DNA of 47,082 nucleotides from Alphaproteobacteria bacterium HGW-Alphaproteobacteria-3 (GCA_002842875.1 PHEF01000034.1:1-47082); one strand, 5' to 3'. Shown: positions 33,145-43,457, counted from the stretch's first letter. Numbers and translations: made by a program. The notes: generated from the sequence alone by a model not told the origin.

Positions 33145-33603
33145 ATGCGCGCGCGGATGCGGGGACAGAAGACGAGCTACCATCACGGCGACCTGAAACA
33201 GGGGTTGATGGAAGCGGCGGCGACACTGATCGACATTCGTGGACGGCATGCGCTGACCATGCGGGAGGCGGCGCGGCGCGCGGGCGTCTCGGAAGCCGCG
33301 CCCTACCGGCATTTTGCAAATCTGGACGAACTGCTCGGGGCGGTCGCTCTGGAAGGATACGAAATGCTGATCGACGATATCGAAACCGTGTCGAGTGCAA
33401 GGGCTGTCCGGGAAGCCTATTTTGCCTTCGCCGCGGATTTTCCCGGACGTTACGAGCTGATGTTCGGGAAGCTTGGCGACCGGAAGGCGGCAACGCGGCG
33501 CAAACATCTCGTGGCGGACCTGGCCGCTCTCACGGAGAAGGCAGGAGGGCTTGCCGCGCTTCACGGGGAGGCGTCGCTCAGGCTGGCGGGGCTGGAAGGC
33601 TGA
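33145..33603 (+). CDS. TetR/AcrR family transcriptional regulator
   Basis: A 152-residue regulator, shorter than the usual 190 or so. The N-terminal DNA-binding domain is complete: YHHGDLKQGLMEAAATLI, then LTMREAARRAGVSEAAPYRHFANLDELL (about residues 36-63). The HGDL and APYRHF signatures suit the TetR subgroup with a WHG-type C-terminal domain, and the shortened end suggests a small or trimmed ligand domain. GAGAAGGTG precedes the ATG. The stop is directly followed by the convergent hemB stop with no spacer. Confidence 0.85.
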   Translation: MRARMRGQKTSYHHGDLKQGLMEAAATLIDIRGRHALTMREAARRAGVSEAAPYRHFANLDELLGAVALEGYEMLIDDIETVSSARAVREAYFAFAADFPGRYELMFGKLGDRKAATRRKHLVADLAALTEKAGGLAALHGEASLRLAGLEG

Positions 33604-34729
<1,126 letters not shown>

Positions 34730-34770
34730 CGCTCAAACACCCATTCAGGGTCGTCACGGGAGGCGAGGAA

Positions 34771-35910
34771 ATGCGGTTCGAGCTCACGGAAGAGCAGCAG
34801 GCGTTTCAGGACGTCGCGCGGAATTTCGCGGCGGCGGAGCTTGCGCCTCACGCGGGCGACTGGGACCGCGACCATTTCTTTCCGGTAGAGACCCTGCGCA
34901 AGGCGGCCGAGCTCGGCTTTGCCGGGATTTATGTGCGCGAGGATGTGGGCGGGTCGGCACTGAGCCGGATCGACGCGGCGCTGATTTTCGAGGCGCTGTC
35001 GGAAGGTTGCACGTCCACCGCCGCGTTCCTCTCGATCCACAACATGGCGTCGTGGATGATCGACCGGTACGGCACGGAGGAGCAGCGGCAAAGGTGGCTG
35101 CCGAAGCTGACGCCGATGGACCTCATTGCGAGCTATTGCCTGACCGAGCCGTCGAGCGGATCGGACGCAGCATCGCTGAAGACGAGGGCCGTGCGCGACG
35201 GCGATCAGTATGTGCTGAACGGCGGCAAGGCCTTCATCTCGGGTGCGGGTACGTCGGACGTTTATGTCTGCATGGTGCGCACGGGCGAGGCCGGGGCGAA
35301 GGGCGTTTCCTGCCTTGTCGTGGAGAAGGGAACGCCGGGCCTTTCCTTCGGCGCGCCGGAGCGGAAGATGGGCTGGAACAGCCAGCCGACGGCGCAGGTG
35401 ATCTTCGAGGATGCCCGCGTTCCCGTGGCGAACCGGATCGGCGCGGAAGGCGAGGGCTTCAAGATCGCGATGTCGGGCCTCGACGGGGGCCGCATCAATA
35501 TCGGCGCCTGTTCGCTCGGCACGGCGGAAGCGGCGCTGAAGCGGGCGAAGAGCTATCTCGGCGAGCGCGAGCAATTCGGCCGTAAGCTTGCCGATTTCCA
35601 GGCGCTGCAATTCAAGCTCGCCGACATGGCGACGGAACTGGAAGCCGCCCGGCTGATGATCTACAGCGCGGCGACGAAGGTCGATGCGAAGGCGCCGGAT
35701 GCGACCATGAAGGCGGCGATGGCGAAGCGCTTTGCGACGGATGCCGGTTTCCGCGTCATCAACGATGCGCTGCAGATCCATGGCGGTTACGGCTATCTCA
35801 AGGATTTTCCGCTGGAGCGGCATCTGCGAGACGCCCGCGTCCACCAGATTCTCGAGGGTACGAACGAGATCATGCGCGTTATCATCGCACGCGAACTTCT
35901 GAAGGGCTGA
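34771..35910 (+). CDS. Acyl-CoA dehydrogenase, probable isobutyryl-CoA dehydrogenase
   Basis: FAD enzyme that oxidises isobutyryl-CoA to methacrylyl-CoA in valine breakdown. The 379-residue protein has the two family signatures [14 protein letters not shown] (about residues 124-137) and the C-terminal [16 protein letters not shown]. The catalytic glutamate is in [11 protein letters not shown] near residue 366. The assignment to isobutyryl-CoA rests on the next two genes, which catalyse the following valine steps. GGAGGCGAGG upstream supports the start. Confidence 0.9.
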   Translation: MRFELTEEQQAFQDVARNFAAAELAPHAGDWDRDHFFPVETLRKAAELGFAGIYVREDVGGSALSRIDAALIFEALSEGCTSTAAFLSIHNMASWMIDRYGTEEQRQRWLPKLTPMDLIASYCLTEPSSGSDAASLKTRAVRDGDQYVLNGGKAFISGAGTSDVYVCMVRTGEAGAKGVSCLVVEKGTPGLSFGAPERKMGWNSQPTAQVIFEDARVPVANRIGAEGEGFKIAMSGLDGGRINIGACSLGTAEAALKRAKSYLGEREQFGRKLADFQALQFKLADMATELEAARLMIYSAATKVDAKAPDATMKAAMAKRFATDAGFRVINDALQIHGGYGYLKDFPLERHLRDARVHQILEGTNEIMRVIIARELLKG

Positions 35911-35913
35911 GCG

Positions 35914-36954
35914 ATGAGCGAGGAAGCCGAAGTCCTGTTCGAGAAGCGCGGCGTTGCGGGCGTCATCACGCTCAACCGGCCGAAGGCGCTCAATGCGCTG
36001 ACGCTCGACATGGTGCGGCTCATCCATCCGAAGCTCAGGGAATGGGCGTCGGACGATAGTGTCCGGTGCGTGATCGTCGAGGGGACGGGCGAGAGGGCCT
36101 TCTGCGCGGGCGGCGACATTCGCGCGCTGCACGACTGGGGACGGGCGGGCGACCCTTCCGCGCTTGCCTTCTGGCGCGAGGAATACCGGCTCAACACTTT
36201 CATCAAGCGCTATCCGAAGCCTTATGTGGCGCTGATGGACGGGATCAATATGGGCGGCGGCGTCGGTCTTTCCGTACACGGATCGCATCGCGTGGCGACG
36301 GAACGGCTTGTCTTTGCAATGCCGGAGACGGGGATTGGCCTCTTTCCCGATGTCGGCGGCACCTGGTTTCTGCCGCGGGCGCCGGGGGAAACGGGCCTCT
36401 ATCTCGCGCTGACGGGTGCGCGGCTGAAGGCGGCGGATGCGATCTATGCGGGGATTGCCGACACTTATGTACCGTCCGCGCGGCTTGACACGCTCAAGGA
36501 TCGCATTGCGGGCGGTGCCGCGCTTCATGAAGCGCTGAGAGAAGTCGCGGAGGAGGAAGGGGCCGCGCCGCTCCGGGATATGCAGAAGGAGATTTCCGCT
36601 CATTTTTCGAAAGGGTCGGTCGCCGAAATCCTCGCTTCGCTTCGTGCCGATGGCGGGGAATGGGCGATGAAGACGGCGGAGACGATCGGGACGAAATCGC
36701 CGACCTCGACGCTTGTTGCCTTTGCCCAGGTGCGCGAAGGGGCATCGCTCGATTTCGAGGATTGCATGCGGCTCGAGTACCGTCTCATCAACGGCTTTAT
36801 CGAGGGGCATGATTTCTATGAAGGCGTGCGCGCGGTGGTGATCGACAAGGATCAGTCGCCGAAGTGGAAGCCTGCCACGCTCGAAGAGATGAGCGCGGGC
36901 GATGTGAAGAGCTATTTTGCGCCGCTCGGCGCGGATGAACTGACGTTCGGCTAG
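35914..36954 (+). CDS. 3-hydroxyisobutyryl-CoA hydrolase (enoyl-CoA hydratase fold)
   Basis: Hydrolyses 3-hydroxyisobutyryl-CoA to free acid and CoA. The 346-residue length is that of hydrolases and not of the 260-residue hydratases. It has FCAGGDIRALHDWG (oxyanion region, about 63-76), MDGINMGGGVGLSVHGSHRV (about 108-127) and AMPETGIGLFPDVGGTWFLP (about 135-154), all typical of the hydrolase. It starts three bases after the acyl-CoA dehydrogenase stop and precedes mmsB, so it is the middle gene of a valine operon. Confidence 0.9.
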   Translation: MSEEAEVLFEKRGVAGVITLNRPKALNALTLDMVRLIHPKLREWASDDSVRCVIVEGTGERAFCAGGDIRALHDWGRAGDPSALAFWREEYRLNTFIKRYPKPYVALMDGINMGGGVGLSVHGSHRVATERLVFAMPETGIGLFPDVGGTWFLPRAPGETGLYLALTGARLKAADAIYAGIADTYVPSARLDTLKDRIAGGAALHEALREVAEEEGAAPLRDMQKEISAHFSKGSVAEILASLRADGGEWAMKTAETIGTKSPTSTLVAFAQVREGASLDFEDCMRLEYRLINGFIEGHDFYEGVRAVVIDKDQSPKWKPATLEEMSAGDVKSYFAPLGADELTFG

Positions 36955-36969
36955 AACGGGGAGAGCAAG

Positions 36970-37860
36970 ATGGCGGCAATCGGATTTATCGGTCTTGGCA
37001 ATATGGGCGGGCCGATGGCGCGAAACCTCGTCAAGGCGGGGCACACCCTCAAGGTCTTCGACCTTGCGCCGGCCGCCGTGGCGGCGCTGGTCGAAGCGGG
37101 GGCGACGAAAGCGGAAGCCGCAAGCGATGCGGCGCGCGACGTGGATTTCGTCGTCACCATGCTGCCCGCGGGCGAGCATGTGCGTTCGGTCTATCTCGGC
37201 GACGGCGGCCTCATTGCTTCGGCGCGGAAGGGCACCGCCTTCATCGACAGTTCCACGATCGACATTCCTTCCGCGCGCGAGACGATTGCGGCGGCGGAGA
37301 AAGCGGGCATGACGATGCTCGATGCGCCGGTGTCGGGCGGTGTCGGCGGCGCGGAGGCGGGCACGCTCACCTTCATGGTGGGCGGAACCGACGAAGCCTT
37401 CGCGAAAGCAAAGCCGATCCTCGAAAAGATGGGCAAGAACATCTTCCATGCCGGCGCGGCGGGGAACGGGCAGGTTGCCAAGGTCTGCAACAACATGATC
37501 CTCGGCATTTCGATGATCGGCGTCTCGGAAGCCTTCGTGCTCGGCGAGAAGCTCGGCCTCGATGCGCAGACGCTGTTCGACATCTCCTCGACCGCGTCCG
37601 GACAGTGCTGGTCGATGACATCCTATTGCCCGGTGCCCGGCCCGGTGCCGACCTCACCCGCGAACAGAAATTATCAACCGGGGTTCACGGCGGCGATGAT
37701 GCTGAAGGATCTCCGGCTCGCGCAGGATGCGTCCAAAACGGCGCGAACGCCGATCCCTCTTGGTGCGCAGGCGGCGCAGCTCTATTCGCTGATGGAAGCG
37801 GCGGGAGAGGATAGCCTCGATTTTTCCGGCATCATCCGGCTCATCCGCGGCGAAATATAG
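36970..37860 (+). CDS. mmsB: 3-hydroxyisobutyrate dehydrogenase
   Basis: Oxidises 3-hydroxyisobutyrate to methylmalonate semialdehyde with NAD+. The 296-residue protein has the dinucleotide loop FIGLGNMGGPMARNL (about residues 6-20), the substrate site DAPVSGGVGGAEAGTL (about 118-133), and the catalytic lysine in GNGQVAKVCNNM (about 168-179). It is the third gene of the valine operon. An intact contrast to the frameshifted paralogue at 30964. Confidence 0.93.
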   Translation: MAAIGFIGLGNMGGPMARNLVKAGHTLKVFDLAPAAVAALVEAGATKAEAASDAARDVDFVVTMLPAGEHVRSVYLGDGGLIASARKGTAFIDSSTIDIPSARETIAAAEKAGMTMLDAPVSGGVGGAEAGTLTFMVGGTDEAFAKAKPILEKMGKNIFHAGAAGNGQVAKVCNNMILGISMIGVSEAFVLGEKLGLDAQTLFDISSTASGQCWSMTSYCPVPGPVPTSPANRNYQPGFTAAMMLKDLRLAQDASKTARTPIPLGAQAAQLYSLMEAAGEDSLDFSGIIRLIRGEI

Positions 37861-37997
37861 TTTTAATCATATCGAGTTCGCTTCGGTATTCATGCCGGTG
37901 CACTTAATGCCTCGTTAGTAGCCTCACGCATACTGTGACGCGTTGCAGCACAGAAGGTGCGGCAAGTGATGTTTTGCGCGAGGTTTGGGGGCAACCC

Positions 37998-38510
37998 ATG
38001 GGTATGACCAATCTTAAGAGCGAACCTGCTGTCCAGGATCAGAAAGATCCCGGCCGCAAGCAAGCCTACCTCGAGACGCTGACTTATGTGGAGCGACTCC
38101 ACCGGCGGCTGCTCGATGTGATCAAGGACGAACTCGATCGCGTTCGCTGTTCGGAGATCAACAGCGTGCAGGCACTCCTTCTATTCAATATCGGCGACTC
38201 GGAAATGACCGCCGGCGAGCTCAGGACGCGAGGTCACTATCTCGGCTCGAACGTGTCCTACAATCTCAAGAAGCTCGTCGAGGCAGGTTACATCCATCAT
38301 CAGCGCTCGCGCTCGGACCGCCGCTCGGTTCGCGTGCGGCTGACGGAAAAGGGCCGTGCGATCTGTGCCGCGATCGATGTGGTTTACAACAAGCACTGCA
38401 CGATGCTGACCGAGGTTGGCGACATCTCGAGCGAGGAATTGCGGCAGGCGAACGCCACGCTGTTCAAGCTCGAGCGCTTCTGGACCGACCAGATACGTTA
38501 TCGCCTCTAA
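37998..38510 (+). CDS. MarR family regulator, LdtR-like
   Basis: A 170-residue winged-helix regulator. The N-terminal helix YLETLTYVERLHRRLLDVIKDEL and the DNA-binding part with YLGSNVSYNLKKLVEAGYI and RSRSDRRSVRVRLTEKG match the LdtR type described in Liberibacter and Sinorhizobium, which controls the adjacent L,D-transpeptidase gene and stress tolerance. The same neighbour follows here, which supports the identity. The ATG at 37998 follows GGGGGC; an upstream GTG frame is less likely. Confidence 0.82.
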   Translation: MGMTNLKSEPAVQDQKDPGRKQAYLETLTYVERLHRRLLDVIKDELDRVRCSEINSVQALLLFNIGDSEMTAGELRTRGHYLGSNVSYNLKKLVEAGYIHHQRSRSDRRSVRVRLTEKGRAICAAIDVVYNKHCTMLTEVGDISSEELRQANATLFKLERFWTDQIRYRL

Positions 38511-38807
38511 ACGCCGTTCGCCTCGAAGGTGGCAAGGCCTGCGTCTCCCCGGGGCGCGGGCCCTTGGCGTTGTCTGTCCGGCGGGCCTTCCTGCCGCCGG
38601 GGCAGCACGAGAGTTGCATTTCCATCACTCAAGGCGGGCCGTCCGGCCTTTTGCGGGCCAGAAACCCGGGTCTTGACCCTGAATGCGACAGATTTCATGG
38701 CGATCTGCGGCTATAAATTTGGGAGGATGCGGCCGGTGTCCCAAAATGGCATATCGGGGCCGAGCGTCCACGCCGGAGGGGCATCCGGTATTTTGCTGCG
38801 GGGCTGT
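38511..38807. other. Long leader between the LdtR-like and L,D-transpeptidase genes
   Basis: This 297-base stretch likely holds the transpeptidase promoter and operator. AAGGC and GCCTTTT arms around 38630-38652 could form a short terminator for the regulator gene. TATAAA at 38712 is a candidate -10 without a clear -35. An in-frame ATG at 38727 has its AGG directly adjacent, too close for a normal ribosome site. Confidence 0.35.
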
Positions 38808-40091
38808 GTGAAAAAAGTGTCTTCGATTTCATTCCGGTTGCGGCTGGTTCTGCTGGCGGGGCTCCTTGCCACGCCGCTTTCGGCCGGCCCCGTCCATGCC
38901 GAGGCAACTTCCTATGGCGCGCAGGAAACCCATTGGGTCGATCCCTGGAGCGCCAAAGAAGCGCCGGAGACCGCCGCCGATACGTCCTTTTCGGAAACAC
39001 GCACGCCGACACTGAGCGACAGGTCCATTGCCGCGGCGTCGGCTGCCATCGAGCGTTACCGGAGCATTGCTGCCCAGGGTGGCTGGAAGCGCGTTGCGGC
39101 GGGCGAGCGGCTCGAACGCGGCGTGCGCGATCCGCGCGTCGCGCAAGTGCGCGAACGCCTGATTGCGACGGGCGACCTGGCGGCATTGCCGGGCGACCCC
39201 ACTCTCTATGACGAATCCGTGGAAGAGGCCGTGGCCCGCTACCAGAAGCGGAACGGGCTCGAACCGGATGGCATTGTCGGGCGGCGCACGATTGCGGCGA
39301 TGAACGTGCCGGTGCAGACGCGCATCAGGCAGCTCGAAACGAACCTCCACCGTATTTCCGCGCTGATGCCGAAGCTGGAGCGCCGTCATGTGTTCGTGAA
39401 CATCGCAGGGCAGGAAGTCGAGGCGGTGAATGACGGCGTCGTCGAATTCAACGAACGGGTCATCGTCGGCAAGCCTTCGCGGCAGACGCCGGAGATCACG
39501 AGCCAGGTAACGTCGATTACCTTCAATCCCTACTGGTATGTGCCGAAGTCGATTGCGATGGCGGACATGCTGCCGAAGATCAAGAACAACCCGGGCTATC
39601 TGCGCCGGCAAGGCATTCGCGTATTGCAGGGGTGGGACCAGAATATCCGCGAGCTCGATCCGGAGAATATCGACTGGTCCAATCCGCGCGTGAACGAAGC
39701 CTATTATTTTCGGCAGGATCCGGGGCCGGGAAACTCTCTCGGGTCTCTCAAGATCAACTTTCCGAACAACGATGCGATCTTTCTGCACGACACGCCGACA
39801 AAGACGCTTTTCGGCCGGCAAGAGCGCAACTTCAGCTCCGGATGCGTGCGGGTGCGCAATGTGCGCGGTCTTGTGACCTGGCTCATGACGGCGGACAAGG
39901 CCGACTGGGACGCGACGCGGGTGGGGGCGGCGGTCGACTCGGGCCAATACCGCAACGTGTCGCTCGGCGTGCCGGTGCCGATTTATCTCGTCTACCTGAC
40001 CGCCTGGGCGGAAGCGGACGGGGTCGTGAATTTCCGCGACGATGTGTATGATCGCGATGGAAGCGTGAATACAAGCGCGCTCAAGAACTAG
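38808..40091 (+). CDS. L,D-transpeptidase, YkuD family, with peptidoglycan-binding domain
   Basis: Makes 3-3 cross-links in peptidoglycan or attaches proteins to it, in the periplasm. A GTG start gives a clear signal peptide (basic residues 2-10, then LRLVLLAGLLATPLSAGP, cleavage near VHAEA). Next come a putative peptidoglycan-binding domain with YQKRNGLEPDGIVGRRTIAAMN (about residues 145-166) and the YkuD catalytic domain with HDTPTKTLFG and SSGCVRVRN, holding the nucleophilic cysteine. The 427-residue length suits the YcbB-like class. It follows the LdtR-like gene, as ldtP does in Liberibacter. Confidence 0.88.
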   Translation: MKKVSSISFRLRLVLLAGLLATPLSAGPVHAEATSYGAQETHWVDPWSAKEAPETAADTSFSETRTPTLSDRSIAAASAAIERYRSIAAQGGWKRVAAGERLERGVRDPRVAQVRERLIATGDLAALPGDPTLYDESVEEAVARYQKRNGLEPDGIVGRRTIAAMNVPVQTRIRQLETNLHRISALMPKLERRHVFVNIAGQEVEAVNDGVVEFNERVIVGKPSRQTPEITSQVTSITFNPYWYVPKSIAMADMLPKIKNNPGYLRRQGIRVLQGWDQNIRELDPENIDWSNPRVNEAYYFRQDPGPGNSLGSLKINFPNNDAIFLHDTPTKTLFGRQERNFSSGCVRVRNVRGLVTWLMTADKADWDATRVGAAVDSGQYRNVSLGVPVPIYLVYLTAWAEADGVVNFRDDVYDRDGSVNTSALKN

Positions 40092-40116
40092 AAAAACAAG
40101 GCGGCAGGCGAGGCCA

Positions 40117-40893
40117 ATGCGCCCGGCGAAATTCACCTATCTCGAACATGACGGGCTGCTTGCCTTCGCGCATCGCGGCGGCGCCGGAGCTTGGCCGGAG
40201 AACACGATGCCCGCCTTCCAGGGCGCGGTCGATCTCGGCTACCGATATATCGAGACGGATGTGCATGCGACGCGGGACGGCGTGCTGCTGGCCTTTCACG
40301 ACGACAGGCTCGACCGCGTGACAGACAGCACCGGCTGTATCGCGGAGATGGACTATGCCGATGTGCGCAAGGCGCGCATTGCGGGGACGGAGCCGATTCC
40401 GCTGATGGCGGACCTGCTGGCGGCCTGGCCGGACCTCCGCATCAACATAGACCCGAAGCGCGACAACGCGGTGGTGCCGCTTATCCGGGTTCTCGAGGAT
40501 GCGCGGGCGATCGAGCGGGTGTGCGTGACCGCGTTTTCCGGGCGCCGCGTGGCGGTCATCCGGGACGCGCTGGGGCCAAAGCTCTGCACGGGGATGGGGC
40601 CGCTATCGACCACGAGGCTTCGGCTATCGAGCCTGGCAGGGCCCGCGAGGGGCCTGTTCGGGGGCTTCGCCGAAGGTTGTGCGCAGATTCCCGTCGAACA
40701 ATACGGCATGAGACTGGTGGACCGGACGCTCATCGGGAGGGCCCACGAAGCGGGCCTTCAGGTCCATGTCTGGACCATCGACGACGAAGCCGAGATGCGC
40801 CGCCTGATCGATCTCGGCGTGGACGGGCTGATGACGGACGAGCCGGCGCTGCTGAAAGCGGTTCTCATCGAAAAGGGACTCTGGTCTTCCTGA
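40117..40893 (+). CDS. Glycerophosphodiester phosphodiesterase
   Basis: Hydrolyses glycerophosphodiesters to glycerol 3-phosphate and an alcohol. The 258-residue TIM-barrel protein has FAHRGGAGAWPENTMPAF (about residues 17-34, catalytic His and Glu), YIETDVHATRDG (about 44-55), HDDRLDR and the last strand VWTIDDEAEM. No signal peptide, so cytoplasmic. It starts 25 bases after the transpeptidase stop and may be co-transcribed with it. Confidence 0.9.
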   Translation: MRPAKFTYLEHDGLLAFAHRGGAGAWPENTMPAFQGAVDLGYRYIETDVHATRDGVLLAFHDDRLDRVTDSTGCIAEMDYADVRKARIAGTEPIPLMADLLAAWPDLRINIDPKRDNAVVPLIRVLEDARAIERVCVTAFSGRRVAVIRDALGPKLCTGMGPLSTTRLRLSSLAGPARGLFGGFAEGCAQIPVEQYGMRLVDRTLIGRAHEAGLQVHVWTIDDEAEMRRLIDLGVDGLMTDEPALLKAVLIEKGLWSS

Positions 40894-41019
40894 GACCGCC
40901 CTCAACCCCATGTCTATAATGCGACAATTCGCTTGTGGCCGGGCTGTGGCCGGCGGTTATTGTGCTATAAATGTTAAGGGTATCCCCTCAGGATTCGGAG
41001 GGCGAGGACAGGAAACGCT
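40894..41019 (+). promoter_or_regulatory. hemA control region with tandem TGTGGCCGG and two -10-like boxes
   Basis: TATAAT (40915-40920) and TGC-TATAAA (TATAAA at 40966-40971) are candidate -10 boxes, the second of extended form. Between them TGTGGCCGG occurs twice (40935-40943 and 40945-40953), which could be a regulator site. Neither -10 has a good -35. Confidence 0.35.
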
Positions 41020-42231
41020 ATGGACTATGAGCGCAAACTCTCGGAGGCGCTTGGCGCTGTAAAGGACGAAGGACGCTATCGCGTCTTCGCCGATATCGTG
41101 CGCCATCGCGGCTCGTTTCCACGCGCGACCTTCCACACACCCGAGGGCACGAAGGACATCGTCGTCTGGTGCTCCAACGACTATCTCGGCATGGGTCAGC
41201 ATCCGGCGGTGCTTGAGGCAATGCACCGGGCGATCGACGAAGTTGGCGCGGGGTCCGGCGGTACACGGAACATCTCCGGCACGACGCATTACCATGTGGA
41301 ACTCGAGCGGGAGCTTGCCGACCTTCACCAGAAGGAAGCGGCGCTGCTGTTCACATCGGGATATGCCGCGAACGATGCGACGCTCTCGACGCTGGTGCAG
41401 ATTCTCGGCGATTGTACGATCATCTCGGACGAGATGAATCACGCCTCCATGATCGAAGGCATCAGGCGCGGACGCGGGCCGAAGCGGCTTTGGCGGCACA
41501 ACGATCTGGCGCATCTTGAGGAATTGCTGAGCGAACTCGATCCGGAGCAGCCGAAGATCGTCGCTTTCGAGTCCGTTTATTCGATGGATGGCGATGTTGC
41601 GCCCATCGGTGCGATCTGCGATCTCGCCCGCAAGTATGGCGCGCTCACCTATCTCGACGAGGTGCATGCCGTCGGACTCTACGGGCCGCGCGGCGGCGGT
41701 ATCGCGGAGCGCGATGGCGTACTCGACAAGGTCGATATCATCGAGGGCACGCTTGCCAAGGGCTTCGGCGTGATGGGCGGCTATATCGCGGCATCCGCGG
41801 ACCTTGTCGATGTCGTGCGCTCTTACGCACCCGGTTTCATCTTTTCCACTTCACTTTCCCCGGTTCTCGTTGCGGGCGTGCTCGCGGCGGTGAGGCACCT
41901 CAAGGCGAGCGATGCCGAGCGGGTGGCGCATCAGGAACGGGCGGCGACGCTTCGCCGGATGATGGCCGATGCTGGACTGCCCGTGATGTGGTGCGAGAGC
42001 CATATCGTGCCCGTGATGGTGGGCGACCCGGTGGCCTGCAAGCAGGTCAGCGACGAGTTGCTGAAGGATTTCGGTATCTACGTTCAGCCCATCAATTACC
42101 CGACGGTTCCGCGCGGAACGGAACGGCTGCGCTTCACGCCCTGTCCGGTTCACACGGACGAGATGATGCGCGATCTGGTGACGGCGCTCGACCAGGTGTG
42201 GACGCGCCACAAGATCCGGCGTGCCGCCTGA
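41020..42231 (+). CDS. hemA: 5-aminolevulinate synthase
   Basis: Condenses glycine and succinyl-CoA to 5-aminolevulinate, the entry of the C4 haem pathway of alphaproteobacteria. The 403-residue PLP protein starts [20 protein letters not shown], has the glycine-rich substrate loop [21 protein letters not shown] (about residues 77-97), [10 protein letters not shown] (Asp for the PLP ring, about 213-222) and the PLP lysine Lys247 in EGTLAKGFG. It supplies hemB, found 6 kb upstream. The last codons overlap the next small gene. Confidence 0.95.
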   Translation: MDYERKLSEALGAVKDEGRYRVFADIVRHRGSFPRATFHTPEGTKDIVVWCSNDYLGMGQHPAVLEAMHRAIDEVGAGSGGTRNISGTTHYHVELERELADLHQKEAALLFTSGYAANDATLSTLVQILGDCTIISDEMNHASMIEGIRRGRGPKRLWRHNDLAHLEELLSELDPEQPKIVAFESVYSMDGDVAPIGAICDLARKYGALTYLDEVHAVGLYGPRGGGIAERDGVLDKVDIIEGTLAKGFGVMGGYIAASADLVDVVRSYAPGFIFSTSLSPVLVAGVLAAVRHLKASDAERVAHQERAATLRRMMADAGLPVMWCESHIVPVMVGDPVACKQVSDELLKDFGIYVQPINYPTVPRGTERLRFTPCPVHTDEMMRDLVTALDQVWTRHKIRRAA

Positions 42232-42523
42232 CCGGGACGGCGATAGCCCTTCGCGGGAAGGGCAAGGCGAAAGCGGCGAACGCCGCGAGGTGATCTTCGA
42301 ATATGTGCCGATCGGCAGCAGCGTCAAAGTGACGGCTGTCGACGTGGCGTCGGGGCTGGAAGTGTCGGTGGTCGGCCCGTCCATTGCCGCGCAGCGGGAG
42401 CTCGAGCGCGTGGCTGTGCAGAAGCTGCGCTACATGCTCGAAAAGAAGAAGAACGAGGGCGCCGCGCGGGGCAAGGACGAACCGGGACCGGCAGGCGGGA
42501 CAGGCGGCGGGATCGTGGTCTAG
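42221..42523 (+). CDS. Small conserved hypothetical protein downstream of hemA
   Basis: A 100-residue acidic protein. Its conserved-looking core is [18 protein letters not shown] and [28 protein letters not shown] (about residues 24-75), with a low-complexity tail rich in Gly and Lys. Small proteins of this kind follow hemA in other Rhizobiales, and I believe they form a DUF family, but no function is known. The GTG start at 42221 overlaps hemA by 11 bases; a GTG at 42290 would drop a weak N-terminus. It is convergent with mucR, two bases apart. Confidence 0.7.
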   Translation: MPPDRDGDSPSREGQGESGERREVIFEYVPIGSSVKVTAVDVASGLEVSVVGPSIAAQRELERVAVQKLRYMLEKKKNEGAARGKDEPGPAGGTGGGIVV

Positions 42524-42525
42524 CG

Positions 42526-42972
42526 CTATTTCTTTTTGCGGCCCCGGGCGGGGGTGGTGCTGACGCGGCCGAGCCCGATCTGCTTTGCGAGCTTCGAGCG
42601 CTGGGCTGCATAGTTCGGCGCCACCATCGGGTAATCGTGCGGCAGGCCCCAGCGCGTCCTGTATTCTTCCGGGGTCAACCCGTATTGCGAGCGCAGGTAG
42701 CGCTTCAGCATTTTCAGCTTCTTGCCGTCTTCGAGACAGACGATGTAATCGGCCGTCACCGATTTCTTGACCGGCACGGCCGGCGTCAGGTCGGTTTCGC
42801 GGCCCGGTGCGGCCTGGTCGAGGTTGGTCAGCGTCGCGTGAACCGTCCGGACCAGCGCGGCAAGGTCGTTTGCGGCCACGGCGTTATTGCTGACATAAGC
42901 GGCAACTATTTCAGTCGCCAGCCGCAGAATTTCCGTCGTGTCTACAGACGCGGAAGATTTTGTCTCATTCAT
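42526..42972 (-). CDS. Ros/MucR family transcriptional regulator lacking the zinc histidines
   Basis: A 148-residue H-NS-like regulator. The N-terminal part (about residues 8-50) is the oligomerisation region. The C-terminal part has TADYIVCLEDGKKLKMLKR and YGLTPEEYRTRWGLPHDYPMVAPNYAAQRSKLAKQIGLG, the Ros/MucR domain. In Ros the zinc is held by Cys, Asp and two His; here Cys and Asp of CLED are kept, but the His positions are Tyr (KRYL) and Gln (RSQY). Zinc-free members exist in Mesorhizobium. The ATG at 42972 was chosen because the longer frame adds residues foreign to the family. Such regulators silence A+T-rich DNA and their own gene. Confidence 0.88.
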   Translation of the reverse strand: MNETKSSASVDTTEILRLATEIVAAYVSNNAVAANDLAALVRTVHATLTNLDQAAPGRETDLTPAVPVKKSVTADYIVCLEDGKKLKMLKRYLRSQYGLTPEEYRTRWGLPHDYPMVAPNYAAQRSKLAKQIGLGRVSTTPARGRKKK

Positions 42973-43457
42973 TACGACGATTTGCCTTGCCGGGGGTGAT
43001 TCTTCCGCTTGCGCGGACAAAAAAGCTTCTTTTTCTAGCGCGATATAACGACTCTAATCAAGGATATCAAGATTATCGTCTAGATCGGCGCATGTCTTAA
43101 TCTAAGGAAAACAAGGTGAAGCTTTAGTTTACAATACAGGACGGTAACGGATCAACTTGATCCAACAAGTAAACTTTCCATTTCTAGTCTTACATACACT
43201 ATACTCACACAGGTCTTCTTGCGCTGTCTGGAAAGGCAGGTCCATGGCAGTGTTGCTTTCCCGATGCGCCCGGATTTCGGAGCGGCGACCCGTTTTCGGC
43301 GAAAATTTGTGGTGAATTGGCGGCGGCCGACGAGATGTGGTATCACGCCGGATCGAAACCGGGCGGCCGTGAACAATGGCCATGGCGCGTGCGAGCGATG
43401 CGACTTTGCCGGTTCGCGCCCCGAATGCATTCGAATTGAAACGAAAAGGTTAGGTCT
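42973..43457. promoter_or_regulatory. mucR-glyA divergent control region with nested dyads
   Basis: This 485-base non-coding stretch is A+T-rich over 43020-43210, the kind of DNA that MucR proteins bind. GGATCAA-C-TTGATCC (43149-43163) is a perfect 15-base palindrome. It is enclosed by AGTTTAC (43126-43132) and GTAAACT (43169-43175). TATACT at 43200-43205 is a possible -10. Closer to glyA, TTGGCG (43317-43322) and TATCAC (43341-43346), 18 apart, resemble the promoter at 34701. No riboswitch was recognised in the leader. Confidence 0.45.

Noticed and set aside
43206..43457. A riboswitch in the glyA leader
   Set aside because: No glycine, SAM or THF riboswitch core was recognised; the stretch is reported only as a control region.
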